NCBI GenBank assembly: GCA_030847615.1
Contig: JAUMIR010000004.1
Span: 77,283,001-77,347,000, forward strand
DNA: 64,000 bases
Reading direction: 5' to 3'
Source: Gambelia wislizenii
Taxonomy: Eukaryota; Chordata; Lepidosauria; Squamata; Crotaphytidae
Below, piece after piece: positions 20,856 through 32,330 of the stretch; the stretch's first letter is position 1; each line of letters begins with the position of its first letter. The notes beneath the pieces were generated by a model. The model was not told the DNA's origin. It made no database searches and saw only the letters and a program-made list of their open reading frames with translations. Position numbers and translations under genes: made by a program.

Positions 20856-23080
20856 AATTAGGGGAGAGAGAGAAACAGCAGGGATGTCATTGTGGGGATC
20901 TACTACAGGCCTCTAAGCCAAACCAAGGACTTGGGTGATGCCTTCCTGGGACAGATGACTGCACATTCAGAAAAGAGAGATGTAGTCTCTCTCTGGCTTT
21001 TTTTCACAAACAAAGATTCAGGAAGGACTCATCCTGCGCTTTCTGCAAGTGTGCTGATGACTAAAAAGGCCAATCCGAGATAAACAAGTCCAGTTGCAGA
21101 AAGCACAGCAGAAGGTCTCCTTGGGTGATGTTTCCAGGTTGTAGTAGTAATGGGGGATTTTAACTATCCTGATATTTGTTGGAAGTCCGATTCTGCCAAG
21201 AATTTAAGGTTCAACAAATTCCTCACTTGCCTTGCATACAATTTCATTGCCCAGAAGGTGGAAGAGGCAACAAGGGGATCAGCTATTTTAGATCTGATCC
21301 TAACCAATGGGGATGATAATGTTGTGAAAGTGGCAGGATCCCTAGGAGGGGAGTGACCATGTTCTCCTGGAGTTTGTTATACAGAGGAAAGGGGAAGCCA
21401 AGCATAGTCAGACATGCATTCTAGACTTTAAGAAAGCTGATTTCAGAAAACTTAAGGAATTACTGGGGGTGATCCTACGGTCAGAAATAGTAAAAGATAA
21501 AGGAGTTCATGAAGGATGGGAGCTTCTAAAAAGTGAGATATTGAAGGCACAATTTCAAACACTTCCAGTGAGGAGGAAAAAGGGGAAGTGTCTAAAGAAA
21601 CCAGAATGGATGTTGAAAGAACTCTAAACTGAGCTAAAACTTTAAAAGGACATGTACAAGAAATGGAAAAAGGGGAAATCACCAAAGAAGAATTCAAACA
21701 AATAGCCTGCTCATGTAGGGGGAAAGTCAGAAAAGCCAAAGCTCAGCTGGAGCTCAGGCTTGCTAGAGAGGTTAAAAACAATAAAAAGGGTTTTTTGGAG
21801 TACGTCCGTAGCAAAAGGAAGAACAAGGAAATGGTAGGACCACTGCGGGGAGAAGATGGCAAAAGGCTAACAGGGGACAGAGAAAAGGCAGAACTTCTTA
21901 ACACCTTCTTTGCTTCAGTCTTCTCTCAAAGGGGGAACAGTGCTCAACCTGGGGAAGATGGAGCAGATGATGCAGTAGGGAAATTCCGCACAGAATTGGT
22001 AAAGAGGTAGTTCAGGAATACCTGGCCAGAATAAATGAGTTCAAGTCTCCAGGGCCAGATGAACTTCATCCAAGGGTATTAAAAGAACTGGCAGAAGTAA
22101 ACTCAGAACCACTGTCAATAATCTTTGAGAATTCCTGGAGAACAGGAGAGGTCCCAGCAGACTGGAAGAGGGCAAATGTTGTTCCCATCTTTAAAAGGGG
22201 AAAAAAGAAGACCCAAATCATTATCGCCCAGTCAGCCTGACATCAATGCTAGGAAAGATTCTAGAGCAGATCATTAAACATTCAGTCTGTAAACACTTAG
22301 AAAGGAATGCTGTGATCACTAAAAGTCAACATGGATTTCTCAAAAACAAGTCATGCCAGACTAATCGTATCTCTTTTTTTGATAAAGTTACAAACTTGAT
22401 AGATGAAGGGGATGCAGTGGGTGTAGTGTATCTTGATTTCAGTAAGGCTTTTGACAAGGTCCTCCATGATATTCTTCCAAAAAAGTTAGTAAAATGCAGG
22501 CTAGACAATGCAACTGTTAGGGGGATTTGTAATTGGTTGACTGACCAAACCCAAAGGGTAGTCATCAATGGCTCCTCTTCATCCTGGAGAGAAGTGACCA
22601 GTGGGGTGCCACAGGGTTCTGTCCTGGGCCCAGTGCTATTCAACATCTTTATCAATGACTTGGATGAGGCTTTTGTTTGCAAAGGAATTCAGGAAGGATA
22701 CTGAGAAGCTAGAATGTGTCCAGAGGAGGGTGACCAGGATGGTGGGAGGTCTGGAGGCCATGCCCTATGAGGAGCAGCTTAAGGAGCTGGGCATATTTAG
22801 TCTGGAGAAGAGAAGATTGAGAGGGGACATGAGGTTAAAATATTTGAAGGGATGTCATACTGAGAATGGAGCCGGCTTGTTTTCTGATGCTCCAGAGACT
22901 AGGACATGGAGCAATGGGTTCAAACTACAGGAAAAGAGATTCCACCTAAACATTAGGAAGAACTTTCTGACAGTAAGAGCTGTTCAGAAGTGGAATGCAC
23001 TGCCTGGGAGTGTAATGGAGTCTCCTTCTTTGGAGGTTTTTATATATAGGCTGGATGGCCATCTGTCAGGGATGCTTTGA
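20856..23080 (+). pseudogene. CR1 ORF2 remnant of copy 3
   Basis: Pieces in several frames: endonuclease before the insertion, then [18 protein letters not shown] (21150) to [12 protein letters not shown], the linker [14 protein letters not shown] region and [17 protein letters not shown] (21780). The reverse transcriptase follows from PGPDELHPRVLKEL to [16 protein letters not shown] (22440) and [20 protein letters not shown] (22601-22660). The C-terminal part is [18 protein letters not shown] to VFIYRLDGHLSGML (about 23080). Frames change at least four times and the catalytic box is deleted. Function would have been endonuclease and reverse transcriptase of the element; it is dead. Confidence 0.9.
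20982..21141 (-). mobile_element. 3' end of second LINE type inserted in CR1
   Basis: On the minus strand this matches the 3' end at 47225-47400. It has the zinc-finger-like coding end (CTTTCTGCAACTGGACTTGT, then GGCCTTTTTAGTCATCAGC) and the terminal TCACAAA-rich segment. A short repeat TGTAGT flanks it (about 20976-20981 and 21142-21147). It shows that the second LINE was active after CR1 copy 3 had inserted. Confidence 0.75.
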
Positions 23081-23157
23081 TCATGATTTCCTGCATGGCA
23101 GGTTGGACTGGATGGCCCTTGAGGTCTCTTCCAACTCTATGATTCTATGATTCTATG

Positions 23158-24229
23158 AATCCTGGACTGATGAGAATCTTTGCAGTTTGGGACTTGCTAT
23201 TCTGCACAAAATACACACATTCCCCCCCACCCAGAAAAAAAATACTTTCTGCAAAGTAAAAAACATTTTCTGCACAGAAAAAATATTTCTGTGCAGCAAT
23301 ATTATTTTGTGTACAGAAAAAGCTAATCTGGATCCTTTTGGGGACTTGCGTCTTTGTAAGTGGACTTAAGTATGCAGGAATTAGATTGCGCAGTTGCATA
23401 ACATCCATATCCAGTAGAGGGCTGCTATATAACAGGGACAGTGAAGTGCCTGATGTGCATTGGGCCAGTGTGCATTGGTCCCAAGGTGCATTGCATCAGA
23501 CCTGATGCACATCACAACAGTCTTGATGCACACTGGGCACTAATGCACATTGGGTATTCTTGCTGGTGTCCCATTACCCACCTTCACAATACAGTAAAGG
23601 GGTTACCTAGCATCTCAGCTATGTAGCTAGGTATACATAAAGTTATGTAGTATAACAGGTCATTCCAGCACTCTTTCCTGCATGGAAAATGCTGTAAATG
23701 GGGACATTCCATGCAAAATTCACACGTGGTTGATTTGCACTGAAATCTTCTCCAGAGAAAACAGTTTTTTCCTTCAGTGAGAATAATATTTCTGTGTAAA
23801 AATCTTATTTCCTGCACAGAAAATGCTGCTTTCTGCAAAGAAAATGCCATTTTCAGTGCAAATCAACCATATGCAAATTTCATGCAGAACACATCCTGAA
23901 TTGCAAATAGGCTTTGAAAACTGCATGATTTTGAAGTCTTTCTCATAGAGGGAAGAAAATTGCTATAACTACTCATTGCTTCCTTCGAGAATATTGTCAA
24001 TTAATTACATCCCTACATACTTGCTCAGTTTTGATGGATGAATTTCAGTTTGCTCAACATAAGACTGTGGACATGTTGCTTGGAGAAGTGAGGCCAGCCA
24101 GTTGTGTGTTAGACCCATGTCCATCCTGCCTGATAGAGTTGCCCAAGGAGAGTTGGCCAATTGAGTGGTAAATGCTTCTTTGAAAAAGGGTTATGTTCCA
24201 ACCCCACTTAAAGAAACAATAGTAAGACC
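23158..24229. repeat. Degenerate short-repeat region
   Basis: At 23230-23330 and 23690-23850 the words TTTCTGCACAGAAA and TTTCTGCAAAGAAA recur in both orientations. At 23450-23560 words such as GATGTGCATTGG, GTGTGCATTGG and AATGCACATTGG recur, again in both orientations. The unit is not constant. This may be a degraded satellite or foldback element. Confidence 0.4.
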
Positions 24230-25200
24230 TCTATGGGGGGGGGGGACTTCACAGGATGCTCTTGGACCCAGCACTGCTCCTGGAAGACCAGATGGCTGTG
24301 ATGGCCAGGAGTGCTTTTGTCCAGATCCAGTTGGTGTTCTAGCTACACCCTTTCCCGTGGAGGGCAGATTGGGCTACAGTGGTTCATGCCTTAGTTACCA
24401 CCCCCCTTAGACTACTGTAATGCACTCTAGTTGGGGCTGCACTTGAAAAGTATTAGGAAGCTGCTGATTTTGACCTTTGTTGTTAACTGCTATCAAGCCA
24501 GCTTCAACTTATGGCGACCCTATGAATGAGAGACCTCCAAGTCACCCTATCATCAGCTGCCCTGCTCAGGTCATGCAAACTCAGAGCCATGTTTTCCCTG
24601 ATTGAGTCTATCCATCTGGAATGCGGTCTTCCTCTTTTACTACTGCCTTCTACCTTATTAAGCATTATTGTCTTTTCTACTTAGTAATTTCTTCTCATGA
24701 TACAGCCAAAGTACGACAACCTCCATTTAGTCATCATGGCCTTTAGGGAAAGCCCTAAATGAATTCAGGCCAGGAAATCTGAAAGATTGCCTACTCCTAA
24801 ACAAGCATGCCTAAAATTGGAATTCTTAATGGAGGTCCTGCTGCATGTCCCAACAACTAGGTCAGTGTGTACATGTGGGAGAGCTTTCTCTGTAGCAGCA
24901 CCTTGACTGTGGAACTCCCTGCCAAAGGAAGTTAGGCTGGCTCTATCTCTTCTGGTGGGCAGCTAAAATGGTGCTGTTCCACATGACCTTTGGTCTTTGA
25001 AACATTTTTGCTATTTTAACTTGACTGGTTTCAAATTATTTTTGAGGAAAGATTTGTAATTTGTTTTAAACATTTTTGTTTAAATTTTAATTTTTAAATT
25101 TGTTTAAATTTTTTAATTAAAAAATTTATTTTTTATGTATTGTGCATTGTTGCGCATGTGACTCAAGAGGGAATACATAAATGCCTTAAATACCAATTGG
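24230..25200 (+). mobile_element. L2 LINE 3' part, split by BovB
   Basis: Left part (to about 24476) has the L2 block whose translation reads LDYCNAL (CTTAGACTACTGTAATGCAC at about 24406). Right part (from about 24756) has RAFSVAA then LWNSLPKEV (about 24885-24935) and a 3' end with GAATACATAAATGCC. Stops and frame changes are frequent, so it is old. The BovB fragment at 24477-24755 lies inside it. Confidence 0.6.
24477..24755 (-). mobile_element. BovB (RTE-type) LINE 3' end
   Basis: On the minus strand the sequence encodes a BovB-like C-terminus: KWRLSYFGCIMRRN, KRGRPHSRWIDSIREN and DRVTWRSLIHRVA. The tail CATAGGGTCGCCATAAGTTG then TTAACAACAA follows. The tail shares GTCGCCATAAGT with the Sauria and 5S SINEs of the window. 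It is a 5'-truncated copy inserted in L2. The recalled bovine BovB C-terminus (RGRQRMRWLD, REAWRAAVHGV) has the same pattern. Confidence 0.75.
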
Positions 25201-25419
25201 TGGGAGGCCAATAGCAGAGAAGGGTTTTTGCCTTCATGCCATACTTGGTAGTTTCCTAGGAGCTCCTAAGTGATCATTTGCTGAAAACAAGAGCTTCAAA
25301 CCTATAGCCACATACTTGAGAATGATCCTCAATGAATTTCATAGGACTTACTTCTGAGTAGGTATGTATAGAAATCTACTATGGGTGGGCTTTTGATATG
25401 ATCCAGTGAGAGTATTTTT

Positions 25420-26300
25420 TCATACTTATCTTCTAAAGATGATGAAATTAATAGTTTTTCAAGCATCTTGGTCTCAAGCCAAGTAGAGCTTTAAATGAAA
25501 ACACCACACTTTTAATTTTTCTTAAAATGGAGCGAGCATCAATGTAGCTTTTCAAGTACAGATGAGATGTGTTGCTAGTGATTGTGACTACTCTAGCAGC
25601 TGCATTTTAGACTGGCTGCAGTTTCCAAGCAGCCTTGAAAGGAAGTCCCACATTCAGTACATTATAGGACTCTAATCAGGAGGGTACCAGAGCTTAGGTA
25701 ATAGTGTCTAGTCTAGCTCTGTTCAGGAGAGACTACAGTTCATGCACCGCTCTCAGCAGGTGAACAGTGCTCCATCAGTGGCAGCTGGTGGCTTGCATGT
25801 TAGGAGCGCAGTGAATCTGCTCTGAGCTTTACTCCAAACTTTAAAGGAGATATGGAAGGCGCTAAACCTGTTTTGGGGATCAGGTTCAGCACCTCGGATA
25901 GCTCCTTTAAAATTCAAACTAAAACCAGGTTGATTCACAACCCCCTCACACGGGAGTGAAGCCACCATTGTGCTGAAGGGAGCCATGTCACTTGGCCTTC
26001 CAGTGATTCAACTGGATCTGTGAGCATGCCAGACCATAGATCTGCTCCTTTGAGAAAGTGATACCCTATGCAAAGAACAGGGTAAACAGCATCTTCCTGG
26101 ACAAGCCAAAACCCCAGCATCAGTTCAATTATCTTGTCAGGACTGAGCTTCTATTTACTGGCCCAAATTCAGTCTGTTTCCAGTTCTTCACTTGAATCAC
26201 ATGTAAAGGAGAGGTAGACCAGGGTGTCATCAACATACTGATGATACCCATCTCCAAATCCTCTCAATCTCACTCAGCAGTTGTGTGGAGGTTTAAAAAG
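25420..26300. mobile_element. Old interspersed repeat, family uncertain
   Basis: Blocks AGCAGCTGCATTTTAGACTG, CTGGCTGCAGTTTCCAAGCA and CAGGGTGTCATCAACATACT recall a common amniote repeat seen in reverse orientation of CR1/L2-type LINEs. The middle (25740-26100) is different and may be an insertion. No intact reading frame. Confidence 0.4.
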
Positions 26301-28307
26301 CTCTTTCCTTTAAATGATTTAGAGTCTCCCATGGAAACAAATACTGAAGGGATGTAAAAAGTCAGATATGTATCAATTGCTCCATATTGGAATATTTATG
26401 ACATAATTTTAAAACTCTTAGCCAGAGCCAGCAAGGACATTCATGACCACAGCCTAAATGTAACAAGTTACGAGTATCATAGTTAACTAAAACTAGTTAC
26501 CTTTTGGGGTGTGGTATCATTGGAACAATGTCATGTTTCAAAATAGCATAACATGTAAGAGTGAAGTTATTTTGTATGCTTAGCAGGTAACAGCAGGCAT
26601 CCTGTTATTGGTATTTGCTAGCATAACTCCCAGTTATACCAATATATGGACTTTTGGAGATGTTGCAGGAGGATTTATTCAATGCCTCCTTTATTTATTC
26701 AACACCCTCAACCAGGGTACACAACAACATGCAAGGATTACATGTCAAGGACTGTAATGAGTAACAGGAACAAATTATTTATAAAAATAATTGTTATAAT
26801 TATAAGCTTCACATCATGATTACCGGTATGTATAACATTTAATCCATGTCTCACCAAAACCATTTTCAGTTATGGAAGGGATTTTTTTTTCTTTGCTTTG
26901 CTTTGTGTTAGTTGGAAGCCTCAATTATAAGACATTTTTACAGCAAGTTTGTCCATATGACTCCCCCCCCCACCACACACAAACACCTCTTGATTCCATG
27001 CCATGTTTCTGTTCATTGGTCTTTTTAAGGAGATTTGTTGTATCCACCAGAGTGTCTGCTGGTTATTAGGAAACATACCCTAGAACCACACATTTATTTG
27101 CCTTGTTTCTTGTTTAAAATGTTTGCCACTGTTATGTAGAAGATTTCATTCTCTGTCAGACAGGGTTCCAGAAGCATAACAAGTGCAAATTCATGCACAC
27201 ATAGGGGCATGTGCTGCCAATGTGAACAAAAGTGTGGGGCTGATCATGTGAATGTCTCCTATAAAGTCTCCCTAGGAAGGGGAGCACCAGTCAGCTGTGG
27301 CAGAATCAGACAATTAGCCCTGCCTGAGTGTTTGTATTATTCACAAGCAATGGCCTCTGGATTTCACTCTAGCACCTCAGCAGGCACATGTGGTTTCCAC
27401 ACTAACATATGTGCATTTAAAGCAAGGATGCAGAACCTTTTCAGCCCTACCCACATCTCAGCAGTGGGGATGTGGAGGATTTAAATTTCTTCCTGCTCAC
27501 TCAGGGTTAAACTAGACATCAAGGGAATATGTATTCCTTGCAAATAACTGATAAATTCCTCAGAGATATGTGCCTCATCAGACTTGCAAACTAAACTTAA
27601 GTTTACTTTCCAATGACCAATCACAAATCAAAGCATGCTAAATACAAGATATATAGATGATGACAATCATGCATTATGACAGACATCTTTCAACACTTGA
27701 TTATCATACAGTTTGACCCTTAAATTTTGGGGTTGCTACTAGCAGCAGGAAAAAAGAGATCTTGGAAGTGAAGAAACAATGCATTCATTACCTTGGCTGG
27801 CAAGGATAAATGACACTGCATCAGGGACTGTGTAGAGTCCAAGAGCCACAAGCTGTGCACCTCTAACTTAAAGCGTGGGAAAGTTACTACGGACTAGGTA
27901 CCAGTGTAAAATTCTAGCTTGTTTATTTCTCACATATGTTAAATGTTACCCCCAAATTGGTTTGAGTGCAAACTTGTTAACTCCATAAGCCCTAAGGAAT
28001 GACAACATCACTTGAAACTTTTGGATAACAATGGAAAATTTTATATTTTGTGCAAATATATAGTATGTTTTTCTGAAAACCTTGAGATGAGAATACTAGT
28101 TCTTTCACATCAGTGTAACTTTGCTGTAACTGATAGAATCATAGAATCATCATAGAACTGTTGGTTACTTGCTACTCTGCTGCTAAAACTCAGTAGTATA
28201 CAGCCCCTCCATGGACTGTAATCAGAGGGAAATTAAATGTTATTTTAAAAAAAGGTTCTTCAAAATCTGGAAAAGGCTTTGTACACACAAGGGAGAAGTT
28301 TAATTAT
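26301..28307. other. No recognised feature
   Basis: AT-rich sequence. A short CR1-end-like scrap (ATAGAATCATAGAATCATCA) appears at 28134-28153. Otherwise nothing is recognised. Confidence 0.35.
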
Positions 28308-28332
28308 GTTGATGTGTGTGTGTGTGTGTGTG
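28308..28332. repeat. (GT)n microsatellite
   Basis: About twelve GT units, followed by a short second run near 28340. Confidence 0.9.
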
Positions 28333-29660
28333 TACATATGTGTGTGTTATAAATCACAGATTTACACACTGCAAAAACACTCATAAACCTGGCTTATATC
28401 CACAACATTATGTGCACTCAAATGGCCAAACACTAAACAGCTACTTACATAATATGAAATAGGAAAACACAAGGTATTAGCAATGGATTCCCTAATCAAA
28501 GTCATAATCAATAGCTGTATTGGCAGAACCAGCTGCCCCCCTTGAAATCAATAGGACTCTAAATATTGATTCTAAATGGGATGGATATTCTGAATCCAGC
28601 TTTCTTTGATGTATGCTGAAAGCAATGAAGCCTATCTTAGCTCCCTGTATTTGGGGCACATTTAGCTTAATAAATAATGCTACAGATGAGTGACGTGCAT
28701 TTGTTTATCTTTTACTATTCAGGATAAAAAGTTTTACTGTCAGTTGTGAATATTTGGGGTACCTCTACCAAAAAGGATGCTAGAAAAGACAGAAAGTTTT
28801 ATTTACTTTTAAGACAGCTTTCCCCAGCCAGGCACCATCTAGACATATTGGACTATACCTTCTATGATTTATGAATTATTCGTGAATAAAGGGAGCCATA
28901 GTCTGACACATCTAGAGGGCCCCAAAACAGGGAATGGCTACTTTAAGAGCATGCATGAGAGGTGGAAAAGCAAGAACAAAACCAATACCAGAATACCATT
29001 TTCTTATTATTTAAACAACTAGCAACACTATACAAGTTGGTATGGCCCCTAAATCTTTAAGCAAAGCTACACAGCTGTCAGAACTGGACACATTACTCCT
29101 GTCCTGTCTGAGTGGACCCATGGTTGCTGGGATTCCAAGGAATGTACACTTCAATAGTAACTGTACTCCCCTATAGCAGGGGGGGAAAGGCAGCTCTTTG
29201 ACTCTGTCCTTCAAACTACTCACCTGTCCCCAAACCGGATTGACTACAAACCTATGCACTAGTTGGGGTAGTCTGCTACTAAAGGACTGAAAACTGTATG
29301 TTTTGTAGACTTCAAACATAGGTAAGTTAAAATAATTTAAAATTAATACAGTTTTAAAAAAGTCAATGCCAGGTACACACCTCTGGAGTTCTTTCTGTAT
29401 TAATGGCAAGTTTCAGTGTCATGGTTTGGGATCTATGGCACTGTGAGACAGACTTCTTTTTATTATTATGTATAGAAGACAGATAAAACAATGGGAAGAG
29501 CTTCAGATGGCAATCCAAATCTCAGGTAACAGGGCTATGGGGGAAAACTCACAACCTCCACCAGTCAGAACAGTCAATACAAACCTAGATGAGTTAGTTT
29601 CATATTGAAACATTTTAAAGTTTCATATATTCATACATTTCTCAGTTCACTATAATCAAT
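28333..29660. other. No recognised feature
   Basis: AT-rich sequence. The minus-strand open stretch at 29011-29409 has no recognisable domain or codon pattern and is left uncalled. Confidence 0.35.
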
Positions 29661-29711
29661 TTAGGACTTTATCAGATTACCCTTCTAGCCTTTGTGGCTG
29701 ACGAGCGGGGT

Positions 29712-29748
29712 ATAAAATAAAATAAATAAATAAATAAATAAATAAAAT
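29712..29748. repeat. (AAAT)n tail of inserted retroelement
   Basis: About nine AAAT units after GCGGGGTATAAAATAAAAT. This ending is typical of L2-type or L2-tailed SINE 3' ends (recalled), here inserted in family D. Confidence 0.8.
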
Positions 29749-29849
29749 GTTCTTTTGTCGGCATATTTTGTGGCATTTGTATGCTGGCAAAAGAGCCCCC
29801 TACCCGACCTACCTTTAGCAGCAGCAATGAGGCAGCCCTGACATAAAAG

Positions 29850-29996
29850 GATCATGGATCATGGATCATGGAACTGTAGAGTTGGAAGAGACCACAAGGG
29901 CCATCCAGTCCAACCCCCTGCCACGCAGGAATACACAATCAAAGCATCCCTGACAGATGGCCATCCAGCCTCTGTTTAAAGACCTCCAAGGAAGTA
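29850..29996 (-). mobile_element. CR1 LINE 3' fragment
   Basis: The last 150 bases or so of CR1 on the minus strand, beginning with a modified terminal repeat (GGATCATGGATCATGGA). It continues through the conserved CCACAAGGGCCATCCAGTCC block to AAGACCTCCAAGGAAG. Inserted within family D copy 1 between ACATAAAA and TATGAATGG. Confidence 0.85.
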
Positions 29997-30423
29997 TGAA
30001 TGGAGCTCTGTTTACTTCCAGGGTTGAGATCTCGCCGATTCTCACAAGACACGAGCGCGGCAAATTAAAAAAATTACGTGAGACAAAGACATAGAAAAGC
30101 ACAGAAACACACTTTACAACTTACAAGTAAACTGGTGAGGTTCATAAAAGGAGTGTCCCCTATCTAGCTGTCACAATTTCACCCGGAAGTGTTCTGTCAT
30201 TGATGCTGTATTCACGTGAGCACAATGGCGCAAGGATCCAAATGCCAGCAATGCAGGCAACAAAGCACCACAGCAGATCTATTGATGACTTAGGCCATTG
30301 ATAAAATAGAAGGTTTTTTTGACAGTACATGATTGCAAGACATCGTAATGATCATGCATGCCCTTTCATGATCATTAGGCATTGTTATGACGCCATATTT
30401 GCCGCATCTGATAAAGTCCTTAG

Positions 30424-30865
30424 TATCACCTGTCAAAGTCAATATCTCTTCCCTTTCATCCTGTCTTCAGTTCTAATTGCTTGATGTTAAATATTAGGTA
30501 GGAAAACTGGAAAACTATTGAGAAGAATATCAAAATGATCTGAGATATGAAATGGCTCCCACACAAGGAAGCAGGCAACAATTAGAGGGTCTTCAGCTTA
30601 GGAAGATGATTATATGATTATATGATTATATGACATCTGGTAAAGATCAAGGTCAGTGCTTCTCAACCTTTGGCCTCCAAATGTTTTCCAGTTTTCCAGT
30701 TTTACTCTCAGAATCCCTGACCATTGGCCATGCTGGCTGAAGTTTATACAATGGAGGATGAAAACATTTGGAGGATTAAAGACTGAGACCCACTGGTCTG
30801 GGTGAAGATCAGTAACTGAGTGAATATAGGCACTTAACTGAAGCAAGCAGTATAACCACTTTGGC
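30424..30865. repeat. Short tandem repeat and unassigned sequence
   Basis: Includes three tandem copies of a 10-base unit GATTATATGA (about 30607-30633). The rest of the stretch is unassigned. Confidence 0.5.
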
Positions 30866-31000
30866 CAAATTTACACTATACAAATAATCCAGTTTGAAAC
30901 TGGATTATTTGCCATGGTTCTTTCCTATGGAATCCTGGGATTTGTAGTTTGGTGAGGCACCAGCACCCTTTGACAGAGAAGGCTAAAGACCTTGTAAAAC
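30866..31000. mobile_element. Family B-like miniature element, half copy
   Basis: Contains the family core GGAATCCTGGGATTTGTAGT at about 30930 and the following GACAGAGAAGGCTAAAGACC. The expected complementary right half is missing. A small palindrome AATCCAGTTTGAAACTGGATT lies at about 30887-30907, near its left end. Confidence 0.6.
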
Positions 31001-31646
31001 AATCTATGGCCAAAAGCAAAAAAGCAAGCATTCCAACAGGCAAACTAAAAAGAAAATACAGTACAATGTCATGTCACACACAGACACCACATCTACAGAC
31101 CTGCTTCCTTTTTCTTGTCCTAAGGATGTTTCTGCCAAATATAAAGTATTACACAGAAATGTATAGAGCTGTATTGTATCCTTATGGTCCTCCTATTTTT
31201 ATTTGGTAGAACAATGCAAACAAGATGATGGGACATCGCTCAGACCTTGTGTTGTCTTCATACTACAAAAGCCTTTGGGCAACTGCAGTGATTCCAGGAG
31301 TCAGTTTGCTGCTCATAGAACCCCCTGGGGGCCACATGGACTATCAAATATGCTGAAAACACCCCAAGGATAAAAGAAAACTGGAAGCAGCCAGCAGTCC
31401 ACTTCTGGTTTAGAAAAACCAGGGTTCTAAAAAAAAATTAAATAGTATAGGGGGATAATGCAGCCTATTTAAAAGATGAATTGTCATTTTGGGGGGATTC
31501 CAGGAGAGATAATTCATTTCTGTTTTTCTTTGCAGGGAAAAGGACAGTCAGGGGTCTGCAGGGGTTGAGAGCCACAAATAAAATAGCTTTGAAGGTCACA
31601 TTTGAGCCACCTATGCTTTCAACCAAACTAGAATTCGTTTCCTATA
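31001..31646. other. No recognised feature
   Basis: AT-rich sequence, nothing recognised. Confidence 0.3.
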
Positions 31647-31989
31647 CAGTAGCACCCCTGTATCCACTGATTTGCCATCCGCTGATTCAATTAACCATAG
31701 TTGGTGACAGCAGGGGGGGGTGGACAGGAGAGGGAGGGGAGGAGGAGATCTCTCATCCCTTCTCCCTTCGCCCCCCCAGATGGCTCTGGTGGCAGCAGTG
31801 GCAATGGGGTGGGGGCAAAGGGAGAAGAGGAGGGGAGAACTCACCTTCCTTTCTTCCTTTCTCCCTCCCCCCCAGGATGGCTCCAGTGGCGGCAGTGGTG
31901 ATGGGAGGGTTCGTTCACTATTATCTGTGGATTTCATTATCCGTGGGGCCCCCTGGAACCAATCCTCCGTGGATACAGGGGTGCTACTG
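31647..31989. mobile_element. Tigger-like element with internal duplication
   Basis: TA target duplication at 31645-31646 and 31990-31991. Inverted ends are CAGTAGCACCCCTGTATCCA and TGGATACAGGGGTGCTACTG. The inner end blocks GTTCACTATTATCTGTGGAT and CATTATCCGTGG are typical of pogo/Tigger ends. The interior is a GC- and purine-rich segment of about 95 bases present twice in tandem (about 31717-31808 and 31809-31905). Each unit carries GATGGCTCyrGTGGCrGCAG. No transposase; open frames are fortuitous. Confidence 0.85.
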
Positions 31990-32002
31990 TACACAGTGTG
32001 AC

Positions 32003-32223
32003 AGCCTTATCACACTATACTGTTATAGCACTATTATTCCAATTTAACTGCTATGGCTGCCTCCTTTGGAATTCTGGGACTTGTAGTTTAGTGAGGCCTA
32101 AGAGCTCTGGCTGAGAATGCTAAATGCCCCTCCCTAAACTGAAAATCCCAGGGTTCCACAGGAGGCAGCCAGAGCAGTTAAAGTGGAATAATAGTGCTGT
32201 AACAGCATAGTGTGGTAAGGCTC
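32003..32223. mobile_element. Family B-like miniature inverted-repeat element
   Basis: Inverted ends AGCCTTATCACACTATACTG and CATAGTGTGGTAAGGCT. The inner arms are CACTATTATTCCA and TGGAATAATAGTG, with GCTGCCTCCTTTGGAATTCT answered by GGTTCCACAGGAGGCAGC. It sits 13 bases after the Tigger-like element. It is a sister copy of 61020-61202. Confidence 0.85.
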
Positions 32224-32330
32224 TTGGTGTATTTCAAAGGTATGGTATTGAAATCAAAACAGGCCCCTCTCTTGTTTTGTTTCAGGAAAAATGACAAAGA
32301 GTCTTGTCATGACAGATACCTTAACGTTTA

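Larger units (their letters stand above)
20846..23157 (+). mobile_element. CR1 LINE copy 3, deleted and interrupted
   Basis: An older CR1 copy with most of ORF2 from the endonuclease (VGIYYRPLSQTKDLGDAFL) to the 3' end with (ATTCTATG)n at about 23130-23156. It is interrupted at 20982-21141 by the 3' end of another LINE. It also has a large internal deletion at about 22677: [10 protein letters not shown] runs straight into [16 protein letters not shown]. This removes about 0.4 kb, including the catalytic FADD box. It is clearly more diverged than copies 1 and 2. Confidence 0.92.
29661..30423. mobile_element. Family D miniature element, copy 1 (with insertions)
   Basis: Inverted ends TTAGGACTTTATCAG (29661) and CTGATAAAGTCCTTAG (to 30423). 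Interior blocks GAATGGAGCTC, ATCTCGCCGATTCTC, AAACACACTTTACA and GAGGTTCATAAAA match the copy at 48445-49036. A hairpin (TTCTTTTGtcGGCATA, then TATGCtGGCAAAAGA at 29752-29795) is shared with the copy at 51548. A SINE or LINE 3' tail with (AAAT)n (29683-29749) and a CR1 3' end (29850-29996) are inserted in it. Confidence 0.75.

Noticed and set aside
29011..29409. 132-codon minus-strand frame
   Set aside because: No domain, signal or codon pattern and no splice context. Its length is within chance for this much AT-moderate sequence.
31481..32047. 188-codon plus-strand frame
   Set aside because: It runs across a Tigger-like miniature element and its internal duplication, and has no homologous domain that I can see.
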